Position numbers and translations under genes: made by a program. Source: Hymenochaete sp. R1 (taxonomy: Eukaryota; Basidiomycota; Agaricomycetes; Hymenochaetales; Hymenochaetaceae). Taken from it: a DNA stretch of 64,000 nt. Each line of letters opens with the position of its first letter. Position 1 is the first letter of the stretch. Location: positions 1 through 64,000 of the forward strand of contig JAFREE010000019.1 of NCBI GenBank assembly GCA_019400425.1, read 5' to 3'. The notes under the pieces were generated by a model. That model was not told the DNA's origin, made no database searches, and saw only the letters and a list, made by a program, of their open reading frames with translations. Of this stretch, positions 23,312-34,022 are shown one piece after another.

Positions 23312-23319
23312 TATAAAAG
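23312..23319 (+). promoter_or_regulatory. TATA box of the Argonaute gene
   Basis: TATAAAAG lies 116 nt before the ATG at 23428. An upstream in-frame ATG at 23362 is less likely because it would put an unrelated hydrophobic stretch before the RG-rich N-terminus. Confidence 0.6.
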
Positions 23320-23427
23320 GGCATCGGATTCTGAGTATGAGTCCCTCAGAAATCAAGCTCTTTGTCTTCTTCTCATCTACTTCTTATATTCTGCATTTCT
23401 TCAACTACACAAGCAACAATCAGCAGC

Positions 23428-26400
23428 ATGGATAATCGCGGACGCGGACGTGGCCGTGGCGGTGATCGTGGTCGAGGCAGCGACCGTGGCCGTGGGTCGT
23501 CGAGGGGTAGCTCGAGCAGGGGTTCCTCCCCAGACTTTCCTCGTGGAGGAGGTCGTGGTCGCGGAGGCCCAGCCCCAGTTCGAGGTGAGCTGCTTGTCTT
23601 TTCCGAGCCTGTTTTCAAAATTTGATTGATCAAATATTCGTATAGTCTTCTCTGGAGCACCTGCGAGGATAGACAGTCGCCTCAATGAAAAGGAGAGTGA
23701 TGCTTTGTCTGCCAGCTTCAAGAAGGTGTCGACATCCGATCGTGTCGTGCGCCCAGGCTTTGGCAAGAAAGGGACGGAGGTTACTCTTCGAGCGAATTTC
23801 TTCGAAATTCAGTATCCGAAGGATATCACCTTGTACGACTATCCAATCAAAATCGAACCCGAGGTGAAAGAAGAGGAGAAACGTCTCCGTCGCCGACTGT
23901 TCCAGCTATTCGATAGCTCTCCCACCGCTCAGCAGTTTTTCGGCGGGATCGCTCACGACAAGACCCAGCGACTCATTGCACGAGCTGTGCTTCCCGAAGA
24001 TTTCTCAGTTGTCATCCCATTCTTTGAGGAAGGAGAAGCTGGTCCACGAGAGAACAGCAAGGTCTACACGATCTCTCTTCATCACCCTCCGAACCTGCTC
24101 CGTTCGGCCGAGATGGCAAAGTTCGTAGCATCTTTATTATCACTCTTTGCTCAATGTTCATCGTGTTTTCTATTCAGCTACTTAAGCGGAAATGACCCAA
24201 GCTATGACCCCTTGCCTTTCGTGGCGGCATTCAACCTCATTCTTTCGGCTCATGCGTCCCGGACCGCTGCTCCTTTCGGGAAGAATCGATACTATTACCC
24301 TACGAGCGCTTTCGCAGGCGAGGATGAACGTCGATTGAGTACTGGTCTTGACGCATGGAAAGGTTTCTACTCATCCGTGCGCCCTGTATACAAGGTAAGA
24401 AAATGATATTGGGCATACTGTACCAGTACTGATTTGCGTTTCACACCAGAGCCTCATGGTCAATGGCAAGTTTTTCCCTCATATATCTCGCGTCATGTAA
24501 TGTCTCACATTTAAATAGTCAATGTCTGTATGAGTGCGTTTTATGGTCCGTACAAGCGTCTCAGTGACGCTTTGATCGAGTACGGGAAAGTCTCCCGAGG
24601 GGCGCTTCCCTTAAGCTTGTACAGGCGCGTGCGTGTTACTACAGTGCACCAGGGCTTCAAGAAGCGCAGCGGTATAAAGGCATTTGGTACTCTTTCGGCT
24701 CGTAAGCAGATGTTCCAGTGCGAAGAGCTTGGTGGAAAGGTCTCCGTTGAACAATACTTCCAGCGAAGTCAGTCAAATTTTTTCATGATACTCCCTTTTC
24801 GTTGAGATCCCTGAACGCTGATATGTCGTCTCGCACCATCAGAATATCGCATCACACTCCAACATGCTGACGACCTTCCAATTGTCAACATCGGCAATAG
24901 GACAAAGGATATTTTCGTACCTGCTGAACTCTGTGAGATCGAGGCAGGCCAACCGTACACCGGAACGTTGGTATGTGTTGAGCTACCATAATGATTTTCC
25001 TTTTGACTTAACTTTGCTTTAGTCAGATCAAGAAACAGCCTCTATGATTACATATGCCTGCAACCCTCCTTACGTGAATGCTGAATCAATTGTTGGGCAA
25101 GGTCTGAACCTACTGGGCTATACTACGCGGCAAGCGCCATTACAAGGCTTTAATGTGAATGTTTCTAATGAAATGACGGGTAAGCCAATTGCGGACCATG
25201 TTTTATCACCCGAAACCTAGTCCTTACGGGATCTTCTGCAGTCGTTCCCGGTCGTGTCTTGACTCCACCAAAGATTACTTACGGAGTTGGCAAGCCAAGC
25301 GTTGCAAATGGCTCTTGGAACATTTTGAAGGTTAAATTTTCTCGGCCAACAACATTTACCAAGTTTGGTGGTATGCATTTTTGTCGGCTGTGTCGCAATA
25401 TTTTACTGAAAACCATAATGCAGTCCTCGTTCTTGCTGACGGCGGTCGCGGCGATTTCAACGGACCAGACGACGACCTGTTACGTCAAGTGCTCGCCGGT
25501 CTGGTACAGAAGTTTAAAGACAGCGGCATCAACGCCGATGATCCCAGTCGTATCCCACGGCCCGTCTACGTACAACTGGGAAGGCCTGACCCACGAGACC
25601 CGCGACGTCTCAATACGATTGCCAGGATTGAAGAAGCTGTGAACAAGGGACTTCCGGGAAGACCAAACTTCCTCCTTGTATTCATGTCCGGAAAGGATAA
25701 CAATATCTACCCGGGAATCAAGAAATTGTTCGATATAAAAGTAAAGATAAGCTTTTGATCATTCGTAAAGAAGCGTGCGCTAACAAAGCAATTAGCTTGG
25801 CGTTCCAACTTTGTGTATGATTATGAGCAAGGTCACGAAAGAGAGGGGCCAAGTGCGTTCATATTGTATCGTAAGATGTACCGGGACTAACGGGGATCCC
25901 AACAGGACCAGTATTTCTCTAACATAGCTCTCAAGATCAATGCGAAGCTCGGCGGGACGAACCATCAGGTTGATCAGAGCCACCTTCGCTGGCTCAAAGA
26001 TACAATGGTGGTTGGGATGGACGTCACTCATCCGCCTATTGGCTGCGTGAAGGGAACACCATCTATCGCGGCTGTGGTTGCATCGCGCGATAACGACTTT
26101 ATGCAGTATCCTGCGAGCTTGAGTCTTCAGGACCACCGCGTCGAGGTAAAGAAATGTCAAATCAACTGTGTGCACGATTGTTGACTCCGGCCAAAGATGA
26201 TCCAGAACGTAAAGGAAATGATGATTGAGCGTCTCCAGACCTATAACAAATTTTCAAAGAAGTACCCCGAGCGCGTTGTTGTTTTCCGCGATGGTGTTTC
26301 TGAAGGCCAATTCGACCTCGTCCGCAGGCACGAATTGCCTGGTATTTTGGAAGCGTTCAAGGCTTTGAAATGCAAACCTAAGCTAACGATTGCTATTTGC

Positions 26401-26917
26401 GGAAAACGGCATCATACCCGATTCTATCCTACGAAGGAACAGGATGCTGACAGGACCTCAAACACGAAAGCTGGGACAGGTTCGCAAACGACTTCATCTA
26501 TTTATTTTTTCATTACTAACGAATATTCCCGACGCAGTTGTTGATAAAGGTGTTACCTCTGTCTACGACTTCGATTTTTACCTCCAAGCGCATGCTGGGC
26601 TCCAAGGCACCGTCCGTGCAACACACTACATTGTCATCCACGACGAGAGCAAGTTCTCCGCAGATGACATCCAGCAAGGCATCAACGATTTGAGCTACCT
26701 TTGGGCGCGCGCCACGAAGAGTGTGTCGCTCGTACCGCCAGCCTACTGGGCTGATCGTGCATGTGACCGCGCACGTATGTACCTGCACGAGATTTACCCG
26801 CCATTGGATAACAGTCCCGAGAAACGGATGAACCCCGAAGACATCGTCCAGCGCGCGAGGCAGTTGTGGGGCAACGGCGTACATGCCAATCTGAAGGATA
26901 CGATGTTCTATCTGTGA
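23428..26917 (+). CDS. Argonaute (RNA interference slicer)
   Basis: Thirteen exons starting at 23428, with an RG-rich first exon (23428-23584) and a last exon 26538-26917, give 934 residues. Argonaute binds small RNAs and cleaves or silences matching transcripts. Residues 1-52 are Arg/Gly-rich repeats. An N-domain follows, then PAZ at about 293-414 (SAFYGPYKRL to EAGQPYTGTL) and PIWI at about 585-905. The slicer tetrad looks intact: Asp673 in GMDVTHP, Glu714 in QDHRVE, Asp746 in FRDGVSEGQF, and His838 in ATHYIVIHDE. The C-terminus NLKDTMFYL is the family end. The intron at 24466-24518 has a GC donor, required by the frame around SLMVNVNVCM. Only one copy lies here and no Dicer or RdRP is adjacent. 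The promoter has a dyad and related repeats. Confidence 0.96.
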
Positions 26918-27267
26918 TAGCGCGCAGTACGCGGGCGGTCTCTTATCGCTCCCTTCGGTAATAGTCAATAATAGTAGTTAGAAATTTGTTGTTCGTATCA
27001 TTGTCAATTGAACATTGTCAATTGAATAGATTGTTGTTTTAAGTGGTTTATTTCTTTATCCGTGCGATCGATCGATTGCTTTGTCTTGCAATCTGGTGAC
27101 TTCATTCGATTCTTGAAACCGATTCTACTTGCTACCTCCCAAGGGTAAAAAAACATCTGAGCGCCATTTAACTCGATAACGATATTACATTGGTACGCCA
27201 CAGTTATCGAACAGATAGGGCGTTTTCTTCTCATGTTACAAGTACATATATCATAAACTTGGGGACC
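26918..27267. other. Convergent 3' region of Argonaute and NmrA gene
   Basis: AT-rich tail region with no gene. A direct repeat of TTGTCAATTGAA occurs near 27002-27025. Confidence 0.4.
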
Positions 27268-28609
27268 TTACACGAAAGATGCCAACAGTGCATCTTTATT
27301 CACCTTGACCCAGTCCCGGAGGAGTAAGCGTTGTGGATGAATGCGAGCAGCGATCTCTTTATCACGGCCAGGGTCTCCCTTCGTTATGTAGAACCATTCT
27401 GAAGAGTTCGGAAAATGTAAGTGATATTGTATCGGAAATTAAACGAGGAAATGTACTGACCCATGCTGCATAGCACGAAGCGACGAATGGCGACCACGGT
27501 CAGTGCTCCGAACCCGTATTAAGCGACTCAAAAAAGAAACACGTACTTGTTCCAGAGCTCACCATAGCCCGCCTTCGCCTCTTCAAACCGAGCACGGTCC
27601 GTTTTCACGAGTTCGACCTCCACGCCAAGCTCTTCTCGTACAGCCTGAACGTACTGTTCCGGCGTGAAAATGTCCGCGCTGATTCGTAAATCTTTCCCTA
27701 TTGCCAGTTATCAATAACGGCGTCCTATAATAAGTACACAATTGACGATAGTCCGACACACCGATCCATTCTTCCGGGTTCTTGAAAGCCTCAAGGACGT
27801 AGGCGCCTGTATCCTTTACACTATATCCGCCAATCGGTCCATCGGTCATCAGAACAGGCCAGTCTGCAATAACCTTTCCGTCTTTCTTTGCGAATGGCAT
27901 GTACGAGAGGAAGTTCTCATAGTAAAAGTTCGTATAAAGCCTATAAAGCATTGTCATTTGTTGATGATGCGAGGTGAGATGAGATATGATAAGGAAGAGC
28001 ACGAAAGGACGTGTCGTACGCACGAGGTTCGGGGCACTCCGCTCTTTTTGAGATGGTTATCAATTTCATGCTTCGAGTTCCAATGCGCGAGGTAAGGCTC
28101 CGTCGTCTTGTCCAAGGTCGACCATACAAAATGCTTCACGCCGGCTTCTTTGGCCGCGTCGACAATATTTTTGCCCTGCTTGACCTCAGTCTCTTCGGAC
28201 ATCAGCTCCCAGACTAAAAGTAGAAAGTCAGTCATATACTCGAATCCGGCATAAACATCGAGAGCGACTGATGGTTGATAAACGTACAATTTGTGAGGCC
28301 AAAGACACCGTAGGCGCCCTTGAGGGCTTCTTTAAGGGATTCGGGATCATCAGCGTTAGCTTGGACGATCTCAACACTCTTGGATTTGAGATCTAGGACA
28401 AATACATGTTGTTAGAAAAATATCATTGTGCTGGTCAAGACATGATACGGGGGCCGAAGATGATACGCACCAGTAGCAGCCTGCGAGTCAGGTTTCCTCG
28501 TTACAGCACGAATTTGGAAAGACTGGTCCTTGAGTAGGAAGTCGACGACACTTCCTCCTTGGGCCCCGAGAGATCCAAAGACGACGATAACAGGCTTTGT
28601 AGATGACAT
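27268..28609 (-). CDS. NmrA-like NAD(P)-binding protein
   Basis: Seven exons (28609-28471, 28392-28288, 28213-28024, 27940-27762, 27697-27547, 27475-27471, 27398-27268) give 299 residues. NmrA-like proteins are atypical short-chain dehydrogenases that bind NAD(P); some act as redox-sensing regulators. The Rossmann glycine motif is GSLGAQGG at residues 12-19, followed by FQIRAVTRKP, AKEAGVKHFVWS, FYYENFL and GPIGGYSVKDTGAYV. No catalytic Tyr-x-x-x-Lys is obvious, as expected for a regulator-like member. The frame requires a 5-nt exon at 27471-27475. I chose the ATG at 28609; an upstream in-frame ATG at 28642 adds only 11 residues. A decayed relative lies at 32030-32985 in the opposite orientation. 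Confidence 0.85.
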
Positions 28610-29597
28610 TACGAAGAGGAGAAGGGGAGGTTTGTTGAGCACCGCTACATGAGTCGGGCTTGATTGCTCTTATACCAAGCGGCACCCTACTTTCCGGAAC
28701 ATCCATTGTAAAGCCCAACGAGCCTTTCAAGTGCGTGGCCTCGGAGAAAGGCAGTGAAATTGGTCGAAGGATAATGTTTACGTAGGTTCTTATCGTCCGC
28801 AATCCCGGACTCAGACGAGATGACTGGTGTTACTAACAGTCCGATACGGAAGGGATGTTAATCCCACGAGACCGGGACAGAACTAGACATAAAAAGCCAG
28901 GCGTTTGTCGAATGGAAGTCTCGAAGCCACTTATAGTAGCTGCAGGCTAAGGAGAACACAATACAACTTGTTGCGGCTTTAGCACTCTAGTATGATCCAT
29001 AAGACTTGGGAAAGTAGCCACATAGTGACCTACACATCCACAATTAGTCCTGATATATATGAGACAATTGGCGCCCAGAACAGAGTTTGTTTTCCTTGGA
29101 AGGTAGTATCAAAGTGCTGAGGCGGATTAACTGGTGATGGTCAAAAGTCAACTCGAGTGCGTCCCGGCGCTTAATTTTCTAATCTTCCAAATGAGGACGT
29201 TGATCACGCCGATCTTGTTTTCGCCAAATTAAAGCGAGCTCAGCTTTGGTGGAACGTTGGCCTCGCGTTCAGCACACGATTTGATTCCTTGTTCTCGACA
29301 GCTCATCCTCTACGCCGCTGTTTCCTCACAAATTCCTGATCGTTACCACCGATTTGTTGTTTTGGCCATCAAACACTATATTAGATCTCAGCGAAGGCGC
29401 ATTCACTGGCTTCTCTGGGCTGTGCACACGACGACAGGCGCCGCAGGCCTCATACGTATGAGTTCATAACACTCATTCAGGCTTCTTCATTTCGGGATAA
29501 GAAAAGAGCTTCAAAATAAGGTGCGATATTGCATATATCACACATACCATATCCTGATCTTTTAAATAAAACATCCACTATCTTCCTACTCCCAGAT
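28610..29597. other. 1.0 kb divergent intergenic region
   Basis: Upstream DNA shared by the NmrA-like gene (-) and the DUF6699 gene (+). Short frames near 29257-29469 have no recognisable feature, and no clear TATA box is assigned. Confidence 0.4.
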
Positions 29598-31341
29598 ATG
29601 GACGACGGCATGCCTCAGCTCGTTGATTCACGGCGTCCACCCGAAGCTATTACTGTTGGAGGATTCGGTGCTGGAACACCCCATAGAACAGCTTCAAGAC
29701 TTCACTCGAGACACACTACACCAGGAAGAAGCAACATCAATCTTGGATACGACTTCGCAGCGCCGAATCGTGAAGAGAATCCATACGCAGAACCACCGCG
29801 AAATGGTTATGGTGCAGCCTCAGGCGTTTTTGAAGTTTGTTTAATTGTAATACTTAGCTTCTATCCACGGGATCTGATGACTATCCTGTCGTTTTGCCTA
29901 TGCAGCACAATCCGTGGTTAGCTTCGAAATACCAACCGTCAGCATACGACGCTCCTCGTGGCCGTCCGCATAATGGCAACCCGTATCCTTCTACACCAGC
30001 ACCTCAGACAGCAGACTCGGATTGGCCTCGGCATGGACAAGATTTCGGAGGATGGGGCTCGCACTGGGACGGTGATGGTGGAGGTGGGGGAGATGAGGGC
30101 TTTGGTGAGGGAGGATTCGGCGAACGGCATTTTGTCGGGGGCTTTGGGAACCTCCCTCCAGAAGAAGACGAGACGTCTCCAGTGATACCTCCGATACCTC
30201 GCGGTCCGGCGCATTCTCGCTCGCAATCGCATTCTCCAGGGTTCACAGCATCTGGGATTCCATCGTTCGGCCAAGCTCCGCCTCAAGGCTACGGGCACAC
30301 CCCGCCTTCAGGCTACGGGCGTACGCCTCCATCAGGACACCTAGGACTATCTCCTGGACGTGATGCTTGGGAAAAGCGCCATAGCGCCTCCGGAACACCG
30401 TACACGAGTCCAATGCCTTTGTCTCAACACCATGGGTATGCTGCGGGACCTCGAAACCAATATAAGAGACCTGGTGATTGGAGGAGGGACTTCGCAATGC
30501 CTAAAAAGGTCGGGATGAGCGAAAAGCTCGGTTTAACGAGGGTATTGAGTATCGGGAAGGTCTTTTCTGGTGATTGTGAGCGTCTGACCTTGTTCTTGTC
30601 AATTGGATCTTTTTGTCATTAACGACCTTGTTAAATTGATTAGCTAAACCTGCTCCACATCGGACGCTGGATGCCTCAAATGCGGCGGCGCCCGCTTGTA
30701 TATGGGATGTGCGGTTGCATCCAAATACCATCCGCCTCCCCTCTGGTTCTCCTTTATCGTATCTGGAGGTGCGTTTATTCCTAGTCGAAGATAACTTTAC
30801 ACCCGAGTTAAGCAATTTGGAACTATGATAGCTCCAAGAAGCCGCATTCAACCCACCCCCAAAGAATGGAAGAATTGTCCTCGTGCACGACCTCCTCCCT
30901 TGGGCACTCACCATCACTACGGGCGCGTCGCCTTACGGTGTTTCCACGATCGTTACAGTTGGACATCTTTTAAACACCATACATTCGGAGTTACACCGGC
31001 AGATATTCGAATCAGATTTCTGGAACGACGGTGAGCTTGCACACTGTTCTCGCTCTTTTGGACTAAAGTTTGATATGTTTATAATCGCTACAGATGTAGG
31101 TGAGGATGACCGACAGAGAATACACCGCGCTTGGTCCGTTAGAAGCAGTGTGCTGGCCGAAGTCAATTGTGGGGAGGAAATGAGTCTCGAAAGAGAAGCA
31201 AAGTGTAGAGAAATAGCAAATGAAGGTGTCAAACGGGTCGATTTTCTCGGAGAACGGACATTATTCTACGGGTTAAAACGGAAGTCTGTACCTGGAGGCG
31301 GAGAAGTTTGGGAAATGCGGATGCGGAAGATTGAGGTTTGA
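29598..31341 (+). CDS. DUF6699-type basidiomycete protein with disordered N-terminus
   Basis: Exons 29598-29834, 29906-30569, 30644-30768, 30832-31030 and 31094-31341 give 490 residues. The first about 300 residues are low-complexity: Gly/Asp-rich (DGDGGGGGDEGFGEGGFG), then Pro/Ser-rich with two near repeats of GYGHTPPSGYGRTPPSG. The C-terminal part, from about residue 325, carries the pattern I associate with DUF6699 of mushroom-forming fungi: WDVRLHPNTIRLP, LPWALTITTG, VTVGHLLNTIH, and GVKRVDFLGERTLFYGLK. The biochemical role of this domain is unknown. No signal peptide or membrane helix is visible. The splice model is supported by frame continuity over all four introns. The domain name is from memory of the family pattern. 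Confidence 0.78.
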
Positions 31342-32029
31342 CTATTAACTAGAAGGTTCATCGCAAGACATAGTATTCCACCAAGTTTTTCCTCCCTCGT
31401 TTCTTTCTTTCTCTTTCATATCCTGCAATGTCTTCTTACTCACCAATCGGAAATCCCCCCCCCCTCGTCATGCTCTGTGTTATTGTACGTTACCCAAGCT
31501 ACATCATGTCTCAATATCTGCTAACGCCATTTCTCTTCTTTTAGATAGAACTGTTGTCATATGTGTATTGGAACGCGCTTTCTGCTCTTTGGATGTAATT
31601 TATGTATCATGACCTCACGTGCATGAAAATACGAAATCATCATCAGGATTACTATCGATATCTCAGCATCCCGAGAACGGTTTCGTAGACTAAGTCAGAA
31701 GCCTCTCGGATCGTGCTGTCTTTGGAGCGAGCGAAAAAGACTACGCTCATCTGACTTGGCTGTGGTGAGAACCTTCACACGCATATTCTCCAGAATCTTC
31801 ATGCGACGGGCGGAGGTCGCCGCTTTTATCAGTTGGGAATCAGTTTAGTGACGCTCCTTCCCATTTGCTACGTGAAAGGTTGGTGCATCACAATTTTTTT
31901 CCATGTTACCACTCTACTTATTAATGCTAATTCTAGGCTGAGGTATGAGTCAAGGTCACTTACATATTCGTGCTTTTATTAAACTTACTCGTCTTGCGAG
32001 GGATGAAACCTACACTACTCGAATGATCA
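31342..32029. other. Intergenic region after the DUF6699 gene
   Basis: No gene is supported. A short C run occurs near 31458-31465. The right edge may contain the lost 5' end of the NmrA pseudogene. Confidence 0.4.
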
Positions 32030-32985
32030 CCAACTCCATCTGGTAAATAAATCGTAGTCGTAGGTGCGCTCACTAAACAAGGCAAGGAAGCAGCCGGTTT
32101 CTCGCTCAGGGGCGAAGCATTCCAAATTCGAGCGTTAACGAGGAAGATTCCCCAGCCGTCCAAGGTTCGTTCTGTTTCCGATTATATAAGTATTTTATTA
32201 TAAAACGTTTTCATTCTACACTTGCCTTAAACAGACCTGAAATGAAGTGGTGTGGAAGTTGCAGGAGCTGATGCTGAAGACTAAGCTCGCTGAAAGAAGC
32301 TTTCAGAGATACCCGCGACGTCTTTCCGGCGACAAAGTACAAGTAATCATCCACTCCATGGTACCCAATTCTGTCTCTTCTCTACGCCAGGATTAATTAC
32401 TTTTTAGTCTAGGAGCACGAGGATGAGGCACATCAGGTTAGACAGTGAAGGAACTTCATCGAAGCTACAAAGGAGGAAGGTGTAAGCCATTTAATCTGGT
32501 ACACTTTGTCAAGACCGGGGCGCCTCGCCTCGTCCGTTTGGGGTCGGAATCCACTATTGACAATTATCTTGAAGAAAGCTAACTGCAGTGATGCTCGTGA
32601 GCCTGTTTCAATCAGATTTATTCACATCATTACTTCGACGAATTGACCTGAATTCAAATTTACGATTAAAATGAACTTCTACGCGGATTAGCCTCTTATG
32701 ATAACGGGTGGCCCCATCGGCGGGCTTAGTGCCAGTGACGCAGGCGTTTACGTTCTCGAGGCACCTAAGAAACTTTAGGAGTAGATTGGTATGGGGTCTA
32801 ATTGGAAATATGTGCACAGCTCAAAATATCCGATACTTCTTGTAAGGAAAGGCGTGCGAATTGGACAAGAGATTTTCACTCCTCGCTAGTTTGTTCGGTA
32901 CACTTGGGGCGGTAATCGAGATGGTCAAAGCGGACTGCGCTCGGTTCGAAGCAATCAAATCCTTCACCTCCGAAGCGTGGAACAA
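32030..32985 (+). pseudogene. Decayed NmrA-like gene
   Basis: Translation of the plus strand in several frames gives ordered matches to the intact NmrA-like gene at 27268-28609. First comes IVVVGALTKQG (intact: IVVFGSLGAQG), then FQIRALTRK, then after an intron-like gap DLK-stop-SGVEVAGADAED (intact: DLKSKSVEIVQANADD). Next are FIEATKEEGVSHLIWYTLS, PLMITGGPIGG with GVYVLEA, and EMVKADCARFEAI ending in AWNK at a conserved exon end. In-frame stops occur at 32048-32050, 32243-32245, 32282-32284 and 32291-32293, with frame changes elsewhere. The order of blocks and the intron position before DLK are conserved, so it is a DNA-level paralogue and not a retrocopy. Orientation is opposite to the intact gene, about 3.4 kb away. 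Confidence 0.85.
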
Positions 32986-33476
32986 GTAAGTTCCTATTAA
33001 TTTGTAAAGCAAACCAAATCTACATTGCTACGACGTCCAATTATACGACAGTATGAGTAGGGAACTGTAGGTTATCCTTGAACAACTTTCTTATCATTAA
33101 TTTTGTTGCAAATGCTCACAACCAAAATAGTTCTACATCCACAAGTCATTGATTTGTATACATACATGTGGCACTGATGAGTTTATACTATAGAAATCAT
33201 TTTTAAATTAATAAAGCAGACAACGGCCTGTAGCTACTGGTCCCGTAACCCGTAGTGCGTCTGACGCACTATGTGATATTACGCGTAGCCCGTAAACGCT
33301 ATGGGGGACAGCCCTACGTGCTTGGAGCATGACCTAAGGTTGTCTTCTTGGGCCCTCGTTTTCGATAAAAACGTCTTATAATTTACTATTGCTACTTTAT
33401 TGATCTATTACATGGGTTCAGAACCTGAGGATAGTCTCGGAGTATACGAAACCCTCATTGTCCCTCGAGCACATGC
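32986..33476. other. AT-rich spacer with a palindrome
   Basis: No gene. The last exon of the NmrA pseudogene is not recognisable here. It contains the palindrome at 33253-33271. Confidence 0.4.
33253..33271. repeat. Perfect palindrome, 9-bp arms with 1-nt spacer
   Basis: TAGTGCGTC, T, then GACGCACTA. It is embedded in CGTAACCCGTAG and CGTAGCCCGTAA, which look like degenerate copies of one another, suggesting a short repeated element or its remnant. Confidence 0.5.
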
Positions 33477-33956
33477 TCAAACGGGGGTTTGTAATGCCAG
33501 AATAGTGCGAGAGCCCTGAGGAAGGTTCTGAACGTGCGTCTTTATCTGTGCGAAAAGTGCATCGTAGTTGGGTAGTACGAGCCTGCTCGAAGCCACGTCC
33601 CTAACACCTTGCTGGAGCCATTGGTCGGGCGTCAAGTTAGTCCGACTTTTCATACGTGACTCCGCCATCGTGAACTGCACATCACTCCCAGCCATCGGAA
33701 TGCCCGCGACAATACTGAAGTCGCTATGGGTGTTGAGTGTGTTGGCGCTCACCACGGTCTCGTACGTGTGTCGAACTGTGTTCGAGCTGCGTTGGGCATG
33801 GGCGCCGTAGAAGATCTTGGTATTTCTGCGGTTGTCCATGAGCAGGAATCCCCAGGTGGTCTTTTGGGTTTGTCTCTCGCTGAGGAGCACAACGTAGATG
33901 GTGTTGGCGATGAGCTTTCCTTGGACGTTGGTGAGCTGGAGTTCTGCGTTAGGCAT
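33477..33956 (-). CDS. Small intronless protein of unknown function (159 aa)
   Basis: A single open frame on the minus strand gives 159 residues. A TATAAAAG on the same strand (34022-34015) lies 59 nt before the ATG. The N-terminal half has alternating hydrophobic residues suggesting beta-strands (IYVVLLSER, TTWGFLLMDNRR); the C-terminal half is helical. There is no signal peptide, membrane helix or recognised motif. The promoter position and even composition make it a plausible gene, but with no paralogue or domain it is not certain. No function is proposed. Confidence 0.5.
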   Translation of the reverse strand: MPNAELQLTNVQGKLIANTIYVVLLSERQTQKTTWGFLLMDNRRNTKIFYGAHAQRSSNTVRHTYETVVSANTLNTHSDFSIVAGIPMAGSDVQFTMAESRMKSRTNLTPDQWLQQGVRDVASSRLVLPNYDALFAQIKTHVQNLPQGSRTILALQTPV

Positions 33957-34014
33957 GTCGATTCGAGTTGGAGTCGAGATTGGTTGATGCTGAACTCACC
34001 AAAGATGACAGCGT

Positions 34015-34022
34015 CTTTTATA
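34015..34022 (-). promoter_or_regulatory. TATA box for the gene at 33477-33956
   Basis: TATAAAAG on the minus strand, 59 nt upstream of the start codon. Confidence 0.5.
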
